Below are positions 50,806 to 59,430 of a stretch of DNA of 64,000 nt, one piece after another (the stretch's first letter is position 1; every line of letters starts with the position of its first letter). Under the pieces are notes generated by a model. The model searched no databases and had not been told where the DNA came from. It was given only the letters and a program-made list of their open reading frames with translations. A program made the position numbers and the translations under genes. Source of the stretch: Stenotrophomonas maltophilia (GTDB taxonomy: Bacteria > Pseudomonadota > Gammaproteobacteria > Xanthomonadales > Xanthomonadaceae); the NCBI RefSeq assembly GCF_003205835.1, contig NZ_CP029773.1, positions 4,496,501 to 4,560,500 of the forward strand, written 5' to 3'.

Positions 50806-51369
50806 CTACTGGGCGGGCAATCGCTCCCGCCACCGGCGCTTTTCCACGCTGCGCACGTTGGGCTGCTGCCGCAGCCATTCCAGATAGAGCGGCAGATGTG
50901 CCAACTCATCATCGCTCGCATCACCGGTGAACTCGCGCACCTCGACCAGGTTTCCGTAGTTTCTGGCGTACTTGCTGGGCGTGTCGTCGATACCGATCAT
51001 CTGCTCCAACCGGAAGCCGTGTCGCTTCAGCTTGCCCAACCGTTTCTGCGACGCATAGCCGCCAGTGTCCCAGTCACGCGCCGTGCTGCATCGCTGCGCG
51101 GACCACAGGAATGCGAGCGGGCGGCCCGGCATCAGGCGGGCCACCAGCGGCTCCGCATACAACTGCCCGGAAGACGTCCACACCCCCACCGTGAAATGGG
51201 CGAAGGCATAGTCGAGGAACGCCTGCAGGTGAGGCCGCAGGTAGACGTGGTAGCCGACAAGGCGGAAGTCCGCCGGCCGCTCCAGTTCGCGCTCGCTTGC
51301 GTGCACCAACGTCTCGTCCAGGTCGAGTACCAGCAGTTTTCCACCTGGCGGCATTGCATCCGGTTTCAT
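50806..51369 (-). CDS. HAD-superfamily FCP1/NIF-like phosphatase
   Basis: 187 residues. The catalytic motif is LLVLDLDETLVHASE (DxDET), followed by RPHLQAFLDYAFAHFTVGVWTSSGQLYAEPLVARL and IGIDDTPSKYARNYGNLVEV. This is the NLI-interacting-factor/FCP1-like HAD phosphatase pattern. I chose the ATG at 51369, 6 bases after GAGGA; an ATG at 51375 overlaps the upstream gene by 4 bases. It is cotranscribed with the secreted protein at 51372. Substrate unknown. Confidence 0.8.
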   Translation of the reverse strand: MKPDAMPPGGKLLVLDLDETLVHASERELERPADFRLVGYHVYLRPHLQAFLDYAFAHFTVGVWTSSGQLYAEPLVARLMPGRPLAFLWSAQRCSTARDWDTGGYASQKRLGKLKRHGFRLEQMIGIDDTPSKYARNYGNLVEVREFTGDASDDELAHLPLYLEWLRQQPNVRSVEKRRWRERLPAQ

Positions 51370-51371
51370 AC

Positions 51372-51944
51372 TCATTCCTCTTCCAAAGCCTCCGGCACCG
51401 CTACCTTCCGGATCAGCTTCAACGCATGCCCTTCCAGCACATAGAAGTAGGCGTAGTGACCGGTCCTGTCGTAGTTGCTGTCGTACTCGGTGCCTTCGGC
51501 CACCACCAGCGCGCTGTGCGGATCGATCCGGACGATGTTCGGGCCGAGTTCCCCACCCAGGCTCTGCGGCAGCGGCTTGCCGGTGCGCAGGCTGATGAAG
51601 GTCTGCGAGAAGCACCCCGTGCCGCAGCCCCAGCCGGCCACGGTGTACTCGCCGGCGAACTCGACCTTGCCGTCCTTCAATGCGGCGGACATCCGCGTCT
51701 TGAACATGCGCGCCTCATGCGTACTCATGTCCAGCGCAGCGGCAGGTCCGCCGTAGACCTTCGCCACAGGGTAATCAGTAAGCTGCGGGCCGCCCTGCTC
51801 GCCACGGAAGATCGCCTCACGGACGCGGGAGTTTTCGTCAATCTCCGCAGCAGTCGGCTCGGCCGCGCAGGCAGCCGCTGCTGCCAGTCCCAGGGCAAGG
51901 GCCACTACGGCAACCGCAGCGCGCGTGATCGATGCAGCGTTCAT
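51372..51944 (-). CDS. Secreted protein of unknown function
   Basis: 190 residues with a signal peptide ending ALGLAAAAACAAEP. The mature part has GGPQLTDYPVAKVYGGPAAALDMSTHEARMFKTRM, a Cys pair in AGWGCGTGCFSQTF, and SALVVAEGTEYDSNYDRTGHYAYFYVLEG. I have no family name. It is upstream of and coupled to the HAD phosphatase and divergent from bioB, so its promoter shares the gap that holds the BirA-type operator. Confidence 0.65.
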   Translation of the reverse strand: MNAASITRAAVAVVALALGLAAAAACAAEPTAAEIDENSRVREAIFRGEQGGPQLTDYPVAKVYGGPAAALDMSTHEARMFKTRMSAALKDGKVEFAGEYTVAGWGCGTGCFSQTFISLRTGKPLPQSLGGELGPNIVRIDPHSALVVAEGTEYDSNYDRTGHYAYFYVLEGHALKLIRKVAVPEALEEE

Positions 51945-51984
51945 GGCCGTCCTTTGCGTGGGGGCTCCATTCTAGGCACGAACC

Positions 51985-52018
51985 CCGTAAACCAATTTAA
52001 ATCAACAATGGTTGACAG
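51985..52018. promoter_or_regulatory. BirA-type biotin operator upstream of bioB
   Basis: CCGTAAACC-N16-GGTTGACAG, matching the E. coli bio operator TTGTAAACC-N16-GGTTTACAA at 7 of 9 positions in each half, with the exact 16-base spacer. It ends 58 bases before bioB. TTGACA (52012-52017) within the right half could be a -35 element, so bound BirA-biotinyl-AMP would block it. The divergent secreted-protein gene could be affected too. Confidence 0.75.
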
Positions 52019-52075
52019 TCCGGGCACGCCCACCCACACTGCCGCCCTCGCTCCACTCGTACCCAAGGTCCCGCC

Positions 52076-53119
52076 ATGGCTGCTGCCATCCGCCACGACT
52101 GGCAACACGACGAACTGCAGGCGCTGTTCGATCTGCCGTTCCCCGAGCTGCTGTTCCGCGCCGCAGCGGTCCACCGCGAGCACTTCGACCCATCGCAGGT
52201 GCAGGTCTCCACGTTGCTGTCGGTGAAGACCGGCGGCTGCCCGGAAGACTGCGCGTACTGCCCGCAGGCGCAGCGATACAACACCGGGGTGAACGCGCAG
52301 AAGCTGATGGAGACCGATGCGGTGCTGGCCAAGGCACGCCAGGCCAAGGCCGCCGGTGCGTCGCGCTTCTGCATGGGTGCCGCGTGGCGTTCGCCGAAGG
52401 ACCGCGACATTCCGAAGGTGGCGGCAATGATCGCCGGGGTGAAGGCGCTGGGCCTGGAGACCTGTGCCACGCTGGGCATGCTTAGTGGCGAACAGGCACG
52501 TGCGCTGAAGGACGCCGGCCTGGACTACTACAACCACAACCTCGACACCGCGCCGGACTACTACGATTCGATCATCCACACGCGCCAGTACCAGGACCGC
52601 CTGGATACGCTGGAGCACGTGCGCGATGCCGGCCTGAAGACCTGTTGCGGTGGCATCGTCGGCATGGGCGAGACGCGCGCGCAGCGCGTCGGCCTGCTGC
52701 TGGCGCTGGCCACGCTGCCGGCACATCCCGATTCGGTGCCGATCAACAAGCTGGTGCAGGTGGCGGGCACGCCGCTGCATGGCAGTGCCGAGCTGGACCC
52801 GTTCGAGTTCGTGCGCATGATCGCGGTGGCGCGCATCGCCATGCCGCGCTCGATGGTGCGGCTGTCGGCCGGGCGCGAAGCGATGAGCGACGAACTGCAG
52901 GCGCTGTGTTTCCTGGCCGGTGCCAATTCGATCTTCTACGGCGACAAGCTGCTGACCACCGGCAACCCGGAGAGCGAGCGCGACCTGGCCTTGTTCGCAC
53001 GCCTGGGCCTGCAACCGATGGCGGTGCAGGTGGATGCCGAGGGCCACGACCACGGCGGCACCGTGCACGCCGATATCAGTGCCGATACGCCCGGCTGTGG
53101 CTGCGCTCACGCGGCCTGA
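52076..53119 (+). CDS. bioB: Biotin synthase
   Basis: 347 residues. The radical-SAM cluster motif is GGCPEDCAYCPQ (CxxxCxxC). Further BioB features: ETCATLGMLSGEQARALKDAGLDYYNHNLDT, ETRAQRVGLLLALATL, and RLSAGREAMSDELQALCFLAGANSIFYGDKLLTT. It inserts sulfur into dethiobiotin. First gene of the bio operon behind the BirA operator. The C-terminal tail GCGCAHAA has extra Cys and His residues, usual in this family's end. Confidence 0.97.
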   Translation: MAAAIRHDWQHDELQALFDLPFPELLFRAAAVHREHFDPSQVQVSTLLSVKTGGCPEDCAYCPQAQRYNTGVNAQKLMETDAVLAKARQAKAAGASRFCMGAAWRSPKDRDIPKVAAMIAGVKALGLETCATLGMLSGEQARALKDAGLDYYNHNLDTAPDYYDSIIHTRQYQDRLDTLEHVRDAGLKTCCGGIVGMGETRAQRVGLLLALATLPAHPDSVPINKLVQVAGTPLHGSAELDPFEFVRMIAVARIAMPRSMVRLSAGREAMSDELQALCFLAGANSIFYGDKLLTTGNPESERDLALFARLGLQPMAVQVDAEGHDHGGTVHADISADTPGCGCAHAA

Positions 53120-53186
53120 GACGGGCCGCAAGCAGGCGCCGCGGCAACGCGCTACCCTAGCCGCCCCGTCGACGCATTCAGCCACC

Positions 53187-54410
53187 ATGGCCCGCCCCGA
53201 CCTGACCGCCCGCCTCCACGCCCAGCGCGCCCTGCGCGATGCCCAAGGCCGTCGCCGCCCGCGACGCACGGTCAGCCGTCGTGATGGCGTGCGCCTGGAA
53301 GTGGACGGCCAGTGGCTGACCGGCTTCTGCAGCAATGATTACCTGGGCCTGGCCCAGCAGTTCAGCGTGGTCAATGCGCTGCAGGATGCTGCCGCGCGCG
53401 AAGGTGCTGGCGCCGGTGCCTCGCACCTGGTCTGTGGTCACCACGCCCTGCACGAAGCGCTTGAACGCGAAGTGGCCGAGTGGCTGGGCTATCCGCGTGC
53501 GCTGCTGTTCGGCAGTGGCTTCGCCGCCAACCTGGCGGTGCAGCAGGCATTGCTGAGCGAAGAGAACGATGTCTGCGTACAGGACAAGCTCAACCACGCC
53601 AGCCTGCTGGATGCGACGCGGTTGGCCGGTGCACGCCTGCGCCGCTATCCGCATCTGGATGCGGAAGGCGCGATGCGTCAGCTCAAGCACGCGCCCGATG
53701 GCGCGGCGATGCTGGCCACCGATGGTGTCTTCAGCATGGATGGCGACATCGCACCGCTGCGCGCATTGTCGCTTGTGGCACGCCTGCAGCAGGCGCTGTT
53801 CTACGTCGATGACGCGCACGGCGTGGGCGTGGTCGGTGATGGCCGTGGTGCCGTGGCCGCCGCCGGGCTGGGCGTGGACGATGTGCCGCTGCAACTGGTC
53901 ACGCTGGGTAAGGCATTGGGCGGATCCGGTGCACTGGTGCTGGGCCGTGACGATCTGATCGAGCACCTGGCCGAAACCGCGCGTCCCTACATCTACACCA
54001 CGGCGGTGCCACCGGCGATGGCCGCGGCGGCGCTTGAAGCAGTACGCCTGGCGCGCCGCGACCACTGGCGCCGCACCAAACTGACCGACCTGATCGCGCT
54101 GTTCCGCAGTGAAGCGCGTCGCCACGGCCTGGACCTGATGGCTTCGGAAACGCCGATCCAGCCGCTGCTGTGTGGTGATGACCATACCGCCGTGGCGATG
54201 TCCACGGCGCTGGAACAGGCCGGCTGGCTGGTCGGCGCGATTCGCCCACCGACGGTGCCGGAGGGCAAGGCACGCCTGCGCGTCACCCTGTCCGCACTGC
54301 ATACGCCGGAACAGGTGCGTGGCCTGGTCGAGGCCATCGCCAACGCGCGCGATCGCGTGACCCTGACCGTGCGTGAAGCCGCGCCACCGCCGCTGCCCGC
54401 CTTTGCCTGA
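53187..54410 (+). CDS. bioF: 8-amino-7-oxononanoate synthase
   Basis: 407 residues from the ATG at 53187. PLP enzyme of the alpha-oxoamine synthase family: FCSNDYLGLAQ, GAGASHLVCGHHALHEALEREVAEWLGYP, MDGDIAPL, FYVDDAHGVGVVG (PLP Asp), and the Schiff-base lysine in VTLGKALGGSGALV. It joins pimeloyl-ACP and alanine. It is 67 bases after bioB and 5 bases before bioH, clearly operonic. Confidence 0.96.
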   Translation: MARPDLTARLHAQRALRDAQGRRRPRRTVSRRDGVRLEVDGQWLTGFCSNDYLGLAQQFSVVNALQDAAAREGAGAGASHLVCGHHALHEALEREVAEWLGYPRALLFGSGFAANLAVQQALLSEENDVCVQDKLNHASLLDATRLAGARLRRYPHLDAEGAMRQLKHAPDGAAMLATDGVFSMDGDIAPLRALSLVARLQQALFYVDDAHGVGVVGDGRGAVAAAGLGVDDVPLQLVTLGKALGGSGALVLGRDDLIEHLAETARPYIYTTAVPPAMAAAALEAVRLARRDHWRRTKLTDLIALFRSEARRHGLDLMASETPIQPLLCGDDHTAVAMSTALEQAGWLVGAIRPPTVPEGKARLRVTLSALHTPEQVRGLVEAIANARDRVTLTVREAAPPPLPAFA

Positions 54411-54415
54411 GTTCC

Positions 54416-55207
54416 GTGTCGTTGCCCATGCATATTGAAGTGACCGGCCGTGGGCCGGACCTGGTACTGATCCACGGCTGGGCCCTGCAGGGCGGCGTGT
54501 TCGCGCCGCTGGTGCAGCGCCTGGCGGACCAGTTCACCCTGCATCGGGTAGACCTTCCCGGCCATGGCCACAGCCGCGACGACAGCACGCCGCTGCGCCT
54601 GCCGTTCGTGGTCAATGCCATTGCCGCGGCCACGCCGCCGGCGGTGTGGTGCGGCTGGTCGCTGGGCGGCCTGTTCGCGCTGCATGCGGCGGCCACCCTG
54701 CCGAAGGTGCGCGGGCTGGCGATGATCGCGGCCACGCCGCGCTTCGTGCGTGGTGAAGACTGGCCGCATGCGGTGGAACCGGCAGTGTTCGAACAGTTCG
54801 GGCGCGAGCTGGCCAGCGACTTCGGTGGCACGCTGGAGCGCTTCCTGGCGCTGGACGTGATGGGCTCGGCGCACGCCCGCGAAGAGCTGCGCACCCTGCG
54901 CCAGCGCCTGGTCGAGCGCGGTGCGCCCACCGAACGCGCGCTGCTGGAAGGCCTGCGCCTGCTGGAAAGCACCGACCTGCGCGGCGCCCTGCCGATGCTG
55001 GGCAAGCCCAGCCTGTGGATCGCCGGCCAACGCGACCGGCTGGTCTCACCGACGGCGATGCAGGCCGCCGCGGCAATGGCCCCGGACGCGCAGATGCTGA
55101 CCATCGCCCACGGCGGCCATGCGCCCTTCCTCGGCCATGCCGACGAGGTCGCCGCCGCCCTGCAACACTTCGTTGCCGGCCTGTCACCGGCCGATGGCGG
55201 ACAATGA
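54416..55207 (+). CDS. bioH: Pimeloyl-ACP methyl ester carboxylesterase
   Basis: 263 residues from a GTG at 54416; an ATG at 54428 would give 259 (MHIEVTGRG). Alpha/beta hydrolase with the oxyanion block LVLIHGWALQGGVFAPLVQ, nucleophile Ser in WCGWSLGGLFALHAA, Asp in GQRDRLVSP, and His in AHGGHAPFLGH. It removes the methyl group from pimeloyl-ACP methyl ester, the step that frees the substrate for BioF. Confidence 0.94.
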   Translation: MSLPMHIEVTGRGPDLVLIHGWALQGGVFAPLVQRLADQFTLHRVDLPGHGHSRDDSTPLRLPFVVNAIAAATPPAVWCGWSLGGLFALHAAATLPKVRGLAMIAATPRFVRGEDWPHAVEPAVFEQFGRELASDFGGTLERFLALDVMGSAHAREELRTLRQRLVERGAPTERALLEGLRLLESTDLRGALPMLGKPSLWIAGQRDRLVSPTAMQAAAAMAPDAQMLTIAHGGHAPFLGHADEVAAALQHFVAGLSPADGGQ

Positions 55208-55236
55208 GCGCCTTCCGAATTCCGCAGGATTGACGC

Positions 55237-56016
55237 ATGGATCTGGGTATCAATGGCCGCTGGGCACTGGTCTGCGGCGCAAGCAAGGGGCTGGGCCTGG
55301 GCTGCGCGCGTGCGCTGGTGCGTGAAGGCGTCAACGTGGTGATCGTGGCCCGCGGCGAAGCCGCCCTGCAGGCCGCCGCTGAAGAGCTGCGCGCGCTGGC
55401 CGGTGCCGCCGAGGTGCGCGCGATTGTCGCCGACGTCACCACCGAAGCCGGCCGTGCCGCCGCGCTGGCCGCGTGCCCGCAGGTGGACATCCTGGTCAAC
55501 AACGCCGGTGGCCCGCCGCCCGGTGATTTCCGCAATTTCGAGCGTGACGACTGGATTGCCGCGCTGGACGCCAACATGCTGGCGCCGATCGCGCTGATCC
55601 GCGCCACCGTCGACGCGATGATCGCGCGCGGCTTCGGCCGTATCGTCAACATCACCTCGTCGGCGGTGAAAGCCCCGATCGACATCCTGGCGCTGTCCAA
55701 CGGCGCGCGCAGTGGCCTGACCGGTTTCGTCGCCGGCCTGTCGCGCCGCACCGTGGCCCACAACGTCACCATCAACAACCTGCTGCCCGGCCAGTTCGAC
55801 ACCGACCGCCTGCGCGCCAACTTCGCCCACAGTGCGGGCAAGGACGGCGACGCCGGCGAAGTGGCCGAACGCCGCCGCCAGCAGATCCCCGCCGGCCGCT
55901 TCGGCACACCCGACGAATTCGGCGCCGCCTGCGCCTTCCTGTGCAGTGCACAGGCCGGTTACCTCACCGGGCAGAACCTGCTGATCGACGGCGGCGCCTA
56001 CCCCGGTACGTTCTAA
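55237..56016 (+). CDS. Short-chain dehydrogenase-like protein with altered catalytic residues
   Basis: 259 residues, SDR/BKR-like Rossmann fold: WALVCGASKGLGLGCARALVREG (cofactor loop) and DILVNNAGGPPPGDF. In the usual S...YxxxK region the sequence is NITSSAVKAPIDILALSNGARSG: Ser154 and Arg158 stand where Tyr and Lys are expected, so the canonical catalytic pair is missing. A BKR-like SDR subgroup with departures from the catalytic tetrad is known. It lies between bioH and bioC, 29 bases after one and 12 before the other, so it is cotranscribed with biotin genes. Confidence 0.85.
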   Translation: MDLGINGRWALVCGASKGLGLGCARALVREGVNVVIVARGEAALQAAAEELRALAGAAEVRAIVADVTTEAGRAAALAACPQVDILVNNAGGPPPGDFRNFERDDWIAALDANMLAPIALIRATVDAMIARGFGRIVNITSSAVKAPIDILALSNGARSGLTGFVAGLSRRTVAHNVTINNLLPGQFDTDRLRANFAHSAGKDGDAGEVAERRRQQIPAGRFGTPDEFGAACAFLCSAQAGYLTGQNLLIDGGAYPGTF

Positions 56017-56028
56017 GAGACTTTCGCA

Positions 56029-56913
56029 ATGCCGTCCCACTTCGATGCCCGCCATGTCCGCCGCGCGTTCGCCCGTGCCGCCAACAGCTACGACGCCGCC
56101 GCCGCCCTGCAGCGCGAAGTGCAGTCGCGGCTGATCGAATCGCTGGACTACCTGGAGGCGCGCAAGCCCGAGGTGGTGCTGGACATCGGTGCCGGCACCG
56201 GCCATGCCAGCGCGTTGATGAAGAAGCGCTGGCCGAAGGCGCAGGTGATCGCGCTGGATGTGGCGCTGCCGATGCTGGACCAGGCCAAGCGCCAGGCCGG
56301 CTGGTGGAAGCCGTTCCAGCGCCTGTGCGGCGACGCCGCCGCGCTGCCGCTGGCCGACAACAGCGTGGACGTGATCTTCAGCAACCTGTGCCTGCAGTGG
56401 GTGGACGACCTGCCGGCAGTGTTTGCCGGGTTCCGCCGTGTGCTCAAGCCCGGTGGCCTGCTGCTGTGCTCGACCTTCGGCCCGGAAACGCTGGTTGAAC
56501 TCAATGAAGCGTTCGCGGCCGCCGATGACCGCCCGCACGTGAGCCGCTTCGCGCAGATCGCCCAGTTCGGCGATGCGCTGATGATGGCCGGCTTCCGCGA
56601 CCCGGTGCTGGACCGTGACCTGTTCACCCTGACCTACGACGACCTGCCCTCGCTGATGCGCGAGCTGCGCGCGATGGGTGCGACCAATGCACGGGTGGAC
56701 CGCCGCCATACGCTGACCGGGCGCGGCCGTTTCGCCGCTGCGGCGGCGGCGTATGAACCGATGCGCCGTGCCGACGGCAAGCTGCCCAGCAGCTGGGAAG
56801 TGATCTATGCCCACGCCTGGGCACCGGACCCGGGCGCGCCGATCCGCGAAGGCGGGCACGACGTGGCCTCGGTGCCGGTGTCGGCGATTCCGATCCGGCG
56901 CAAGCAGAGCTGA
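56029..56913 (+). CDS. bioC: Malonyl-ACP O-methyltransferase
   Basis: 294 residues. The SAM site is EVVLDIGAGTGHASALMKKRWPKAQVIALD; the N-terminus DARHVRRAFARAANSYDAAAALQREV is the BioC signature. LPLADNSVDVIFSNLCLQWVDDLPAVFAGFRRVLKPGGLLLCSTFG is also typical. It methylates malonyl-ACP to start pimelate synthesis; BioH later reverses this. Last gene of the operon; a dense cluster of SMAG repeats follows. Confidence 0.95.
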   Translation: MPSHFDARHVRRAFARAANSYDAAAALQREVQSRLIESLDYLEARKPEVVLDIGAGTGHASALMKKRWPKAQVIALDVALPMLDQAKRQAGWWKPFQRLCGDAAALPLADNSVDVIFSNLCLQWVDDLPAVFAGFRRVLKPGGLLLCSTFGPETLVELNEAFAAADDRPHVSRFAQIAQFGDALMMAGFRDPVLDRDLFTLTYDDLPSLMRELRAMGATNARVDRRHTLTGRGRFAAAAAAYEPMRRADGKLPSSWEVIYAHAWAPDPGAPIREGGHDVASVPVSAIPIRRKQS

Positions 56914-56920
56914 TCGTCCG

Positions 56921-57098
56921 GTAGTGCCGACCAAGGTCGGCAACCTCACGATTCCATGGTGGGCATCTGCCGGCCAGCGGCCGGCACTACCGCATTCCAC
57001 ACCGCACGCGAATCGCTCCGGTAGGTGCCAACCTTGGTTGGCACAACCCATCAGATCGCGGTGCCGCCAGCAGTGTGCCGACCAAGGTCGGCACCTAC
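56921..57098. repeat. Two SMAG dimers between bioC and ydcF-like gene
   Basis: Four elements: plus at 56921 (GTAGTGCCGACC-AA-GGTCGGC), minus at 56970-56990 (GCCGGCC-AGC-GGCCGGCACTAC), plus at 57021 (GTAGGTGCCAACC-TT-GGTTGGCAC), and minus at 57075-57098 (GTGCCGACC-AA-GGTCGGCACCTAC). They form two head-to-head pairs. A decayed fifth copy starts at 57122 (TGTGCCAACC). This fills the 234-bp convergent gap. Confidence 0.85.
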
Positions 57099-57147
57099 CA
57101 AAGGCGGGTATGGGCCGGCATTGTGCCAACCAAGGCAGGCTTCCGCC

Positions 57148-57780
57148 TCAGGTATTGGCCGGCGAACTCAGCGGCGGGCGCACCAGGTCGCGGTGGAAGA
57201 AATAGATCTCCTGCACCAGGAAGCGCCAACTCGTATGGAAGCTGCGGAAGCGCGTGCTGGGCGTGGACGAAGCCAGCGCATCGATGCCCAGCGCCCTGCT
57301 CAGGCGCAGCGCGCGCGCCATGTGCAGCGGGTCGCTGACGATGATCACCCGGTGCAGGTTGCGCTGGTCCATCAGCCGCTTGGCTTCGACCAGGTTCTGC
57401 ACGGTGTTGCGCGAAGCGGTTTCGATCAGGATCGCATCGTCCGGCACGCCATGCTTGAGCGCATAACGCCGCGCCACCTGCGATTCGGAGAAGCGCGCGC
57501 CGGTGCCGCCATAGCCACCGGTGAAGATCAGCAGTGGCGCGTACTGGGCCTCGTAAAGGTCCAGGCCATGGCGGATGCGCTCTTCGAACACCGGTGACGG
57601 TTTGGCGTCATAGGCCGCCGCCCCGAGCACGATGATGGCGTCGGCCTTGGCGGCCTGGTCACGTTCACCGACCCAGACGATCCACGCAGTCACGCCCAGC
57701 AGCCAGATCACCAGCACCACGAAAAGCCGCCACAGCCAGCCCAGCAGGCCGGTGCGATGCCGGTTGCGCTCGCGGCTCAA
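57148..57780 (-). CDS. YdcF/SanA-like DUF218 membrane protein
   Basis: 210 residues from a TTG at 57780, which overlaps the dehydratase stop (TTGA) and is preceded by a GGGGGG purine run. One N-terminal helix (LFVVLVIWLLGVTAWIVWV) is followed by a DUF218 domain: ADAIIVLGAAAYDAKPSPVFEERI, PLLIFTGGYGGTG, ARRYALKHGVPDDAILIETASRNTVQNLVEA, and VIIVSDPLHMARA. SanA-type proteins affect envelope integrity; their chemistry is unknown. Translationally coupled to the preceding gene. Confidence 0.82.
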   Translation of the reverse strand: MSRERNRHRTGLLGWLWRLFVVLVIWLLGVTAWIVWVGERDQAAKADAIIVLGAAAYDAKPSPVFEERIRHGLDLYEAQYAPLLIFTGGYGGTGARFSESQVARRYALKHGVPDDAILIETASRNTVQNLVEAKRLMDQRNLHRVIIVSDPLHMARALRLSRALGIDALASSTPSTRFRSFHTSWRFLVQEIYFFHRDLVRPPLSSPANT

Positions 57781-58739
57781 GGCGCCCCCCAGCGAAGCGC
57801 TGGCAGGTCGACATTGCCACCGGACAGGACCAGGCCCACGCGCAGGCCGGCAAAACGCTGCGGCTGCGCCAGCACCGCAGCCAGCACGGTGGCCGAGGAC
57901 GGCTCGACCACCTGCTTGAGGACCTCCCACAGCAGGCGCATCGCGGCCATCGTCGCCGCGTCATCGACCACGATCACCTCGGCACCGGCCGCACGCAGCA
58001 GTTCGAAATTGGGCGCGCCGATCAGGGTACGCAGTCCATCGCAGATCGTGTCCGGAGTGAACGCCCCCTGGCGCTCGCCTGCGGCCAGCGAGCGTGCGGT
58101 GTCATCGGCGCCGGCCGGTTCGGCCAGCACCAGCCGGGTCTGCGGGCTGGCGTGCTGCAGGGCCAGTGCGGTACCGCTGGCCAGGCCACCGCCGCCCGCC
58201 GGCACCACCAGCACGTCAAACGGGCCGTCGCTGTGCAGCAGTTCCAGGGCCGCGGTGCCCTGCCCGGCCATTACCACCGGGTCCGCATAGGGATGGACCA
58301 GGGTTGCGCCGGTATCGGCCTGCACCTTGGCGCAGGTGGCCTCACGGTCGGCAATGGTCGGCGGGCAGCGCCAGAGCGTCGCACCATGGCGGGCAATGTT
58401 GGCCAGCTTCGCCGCGACCGCGCCTTCGGGCACCACCACGTGGCAGGGAATGCCACGGGTCCGTGCGGCCAGGGCCAGGGCGGCACCGTGGTTGCCGGAC
58501 GAATGGGTCACCACACCGGCACGGGCGCGATCGGCGTCCAGTGACCACACCGCATTGCAGGCGCCGCGGAACTTGAATGCACCACCACGCTGCAGGTGCT
58601 CGGCCTTGAAGGCCAGCTGTGCCCCGGCCATCGCATCCAGCGTGTGCGAGCGCAGCACCGGGGTCACGCTGGCATTCGGGGCGATCCTCGCGGCAGCAAG
58701 CAGGACGTCATCGGCGCGGGGCAACAGTGAATCGCTCAT
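57777..58739 (-). CDS. Threonine/serine dehydratase (fold-type II PLP enzyme)
   Basis: 320 residues. The PLP lysine is in GGAFKFRGACNAV; the Ser/Asn loop is VVTHSSGNHGAALALAART, the phosphate-binding glycine run is VVPAGGGGLASG, and LVLSGGNVDLP closes the domain. There is no C-terminal ACT-like regulatory domain, so it is a short catabolic-type threonine/serine dehydratase or serine racemase-like enzyme rather than biosynthetic IlvA. It shares a four-base overlap with the ydcF-like gene. Confidence 0.85.
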   Translation of the reverse strand: MSDSLLPRADDVLLAAARIAPNASVTPVLRSHTLDAMAGAQLAFKAEHLQRGGAFKFRGACNAVWSLDADRARAGVVTHSSGNHGAALALAARTRGIPCHVVVPEGAVAAKLANIARHGATLWRCPPTIADREATCAKVQADTGATLVHPYADPVVMAGQGTAALELLHSDGPFDVLVVPAGGGGLASGTALALQHASPQTRLVLAEPAGADDTARSLAAGERQGAFTPDTICDGLRTLIGAPNFELLRAAGAEVIVVDDAATMAAMRLLWEVLKQVVEPSSATVLAAVLAQPQRFAGLRVGLVLSGGNVDLPALRWGAP

Positions 58740-58898
58740 GACGCAAGATTAACGTAAGGCTCGCCGCTGGCGACCGGGGCACAGGTCATGCCAGCATGCG
58801 GGCCTTCACCTCCATTCATCCTGGCCGGTGGAATTAAGGGCCGATTCAATGCCGGCGCACGAAGCTGACTGCACACCCGTCCTCTGGGGGGACCCACC

Positions 58899-59381
58899 AT
58901 GAAAACGCGCCTGATGCTTGCCGGTGGCCTGTTGCTGGCCCTGACCGGCTGCACCACCTACGACTATGTCGGCGGCGGCCGCAGTGGCAGCTACTACCAC
59001 GGTGCGCCGTCGGTGGAGTACCGCTACCCGGCCGGCTATCCCTACAACTACGGCCCCTACTACGGTGGCTATGGCGGCTACTACGGCGGCTACGGCAACC
59101 CGTATTACTCGCGTCCGATCTACCGTCCGCCGCACAACCACCGCCCGCCACCGCGCCCGGGCAATGGCGGCGAGAACCGTCCGCCGCCGTCGCGGCCGTC
59201 GTACAACGGCGGTTCGCCATGGCGGAACATGGACTCGATGCGGCGCCCGCCGCAGTCGAACATCCAGCCGTCGGCACCACCGCCACAGGCCCGTCCGGCC
59301 CCCGCGCCGAGTGCGCCGAGGATGAACGGTTCCCCCTGGCGCAACATGGATCGTGGGACGCAGCGCACAGTTGAGCGCTGA
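58899..59381 (+). CDS. Gly/Tyr- and Pro-rich lipoprotein with SPWRNMD repeats
   Basis: 160 residues. MKTRLMLAGGLLLALTGCTTYDYVG is a lipoprotein signal. Then comes a tyrosine/glycine-rich stretch (YYGGYGGYYGGYGNPYYSR), a Pro/Arg-rich stretch, and two copies of a GSPWRNMD motif near positions 107 and 147. The low-complexity composition suggests an unstructured envelope protein; no function is known to me. Its upstream region is short. Confidence 0.75.
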   Translation: MKTRLMLAGGLLLALTGCTTYDYVGGGRSGSYYHGAPSVEYRYPAGYPYNYGPYYGGYGGYYGGYGNPYYSRPIYRPPHNHRPPPRPGNGGENRPPPSRPSYNGGSPWRNMDSMRRPPQSNIQPSAPPPQARPAPAPSAPRMNGSPWRNMDRGTQRTVER

Positions 59382-59430
59382 ACCGTCTTGCATTTCACAC
59401 GGTCCAAGCCGCAATCTACGGGACCAGTGA

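Noticed and set aside
54283..57129. 948-residue minus-strand open frame
   Set aside because: Antisense across bioF to bioC, all of which have clear catalytic motifs.
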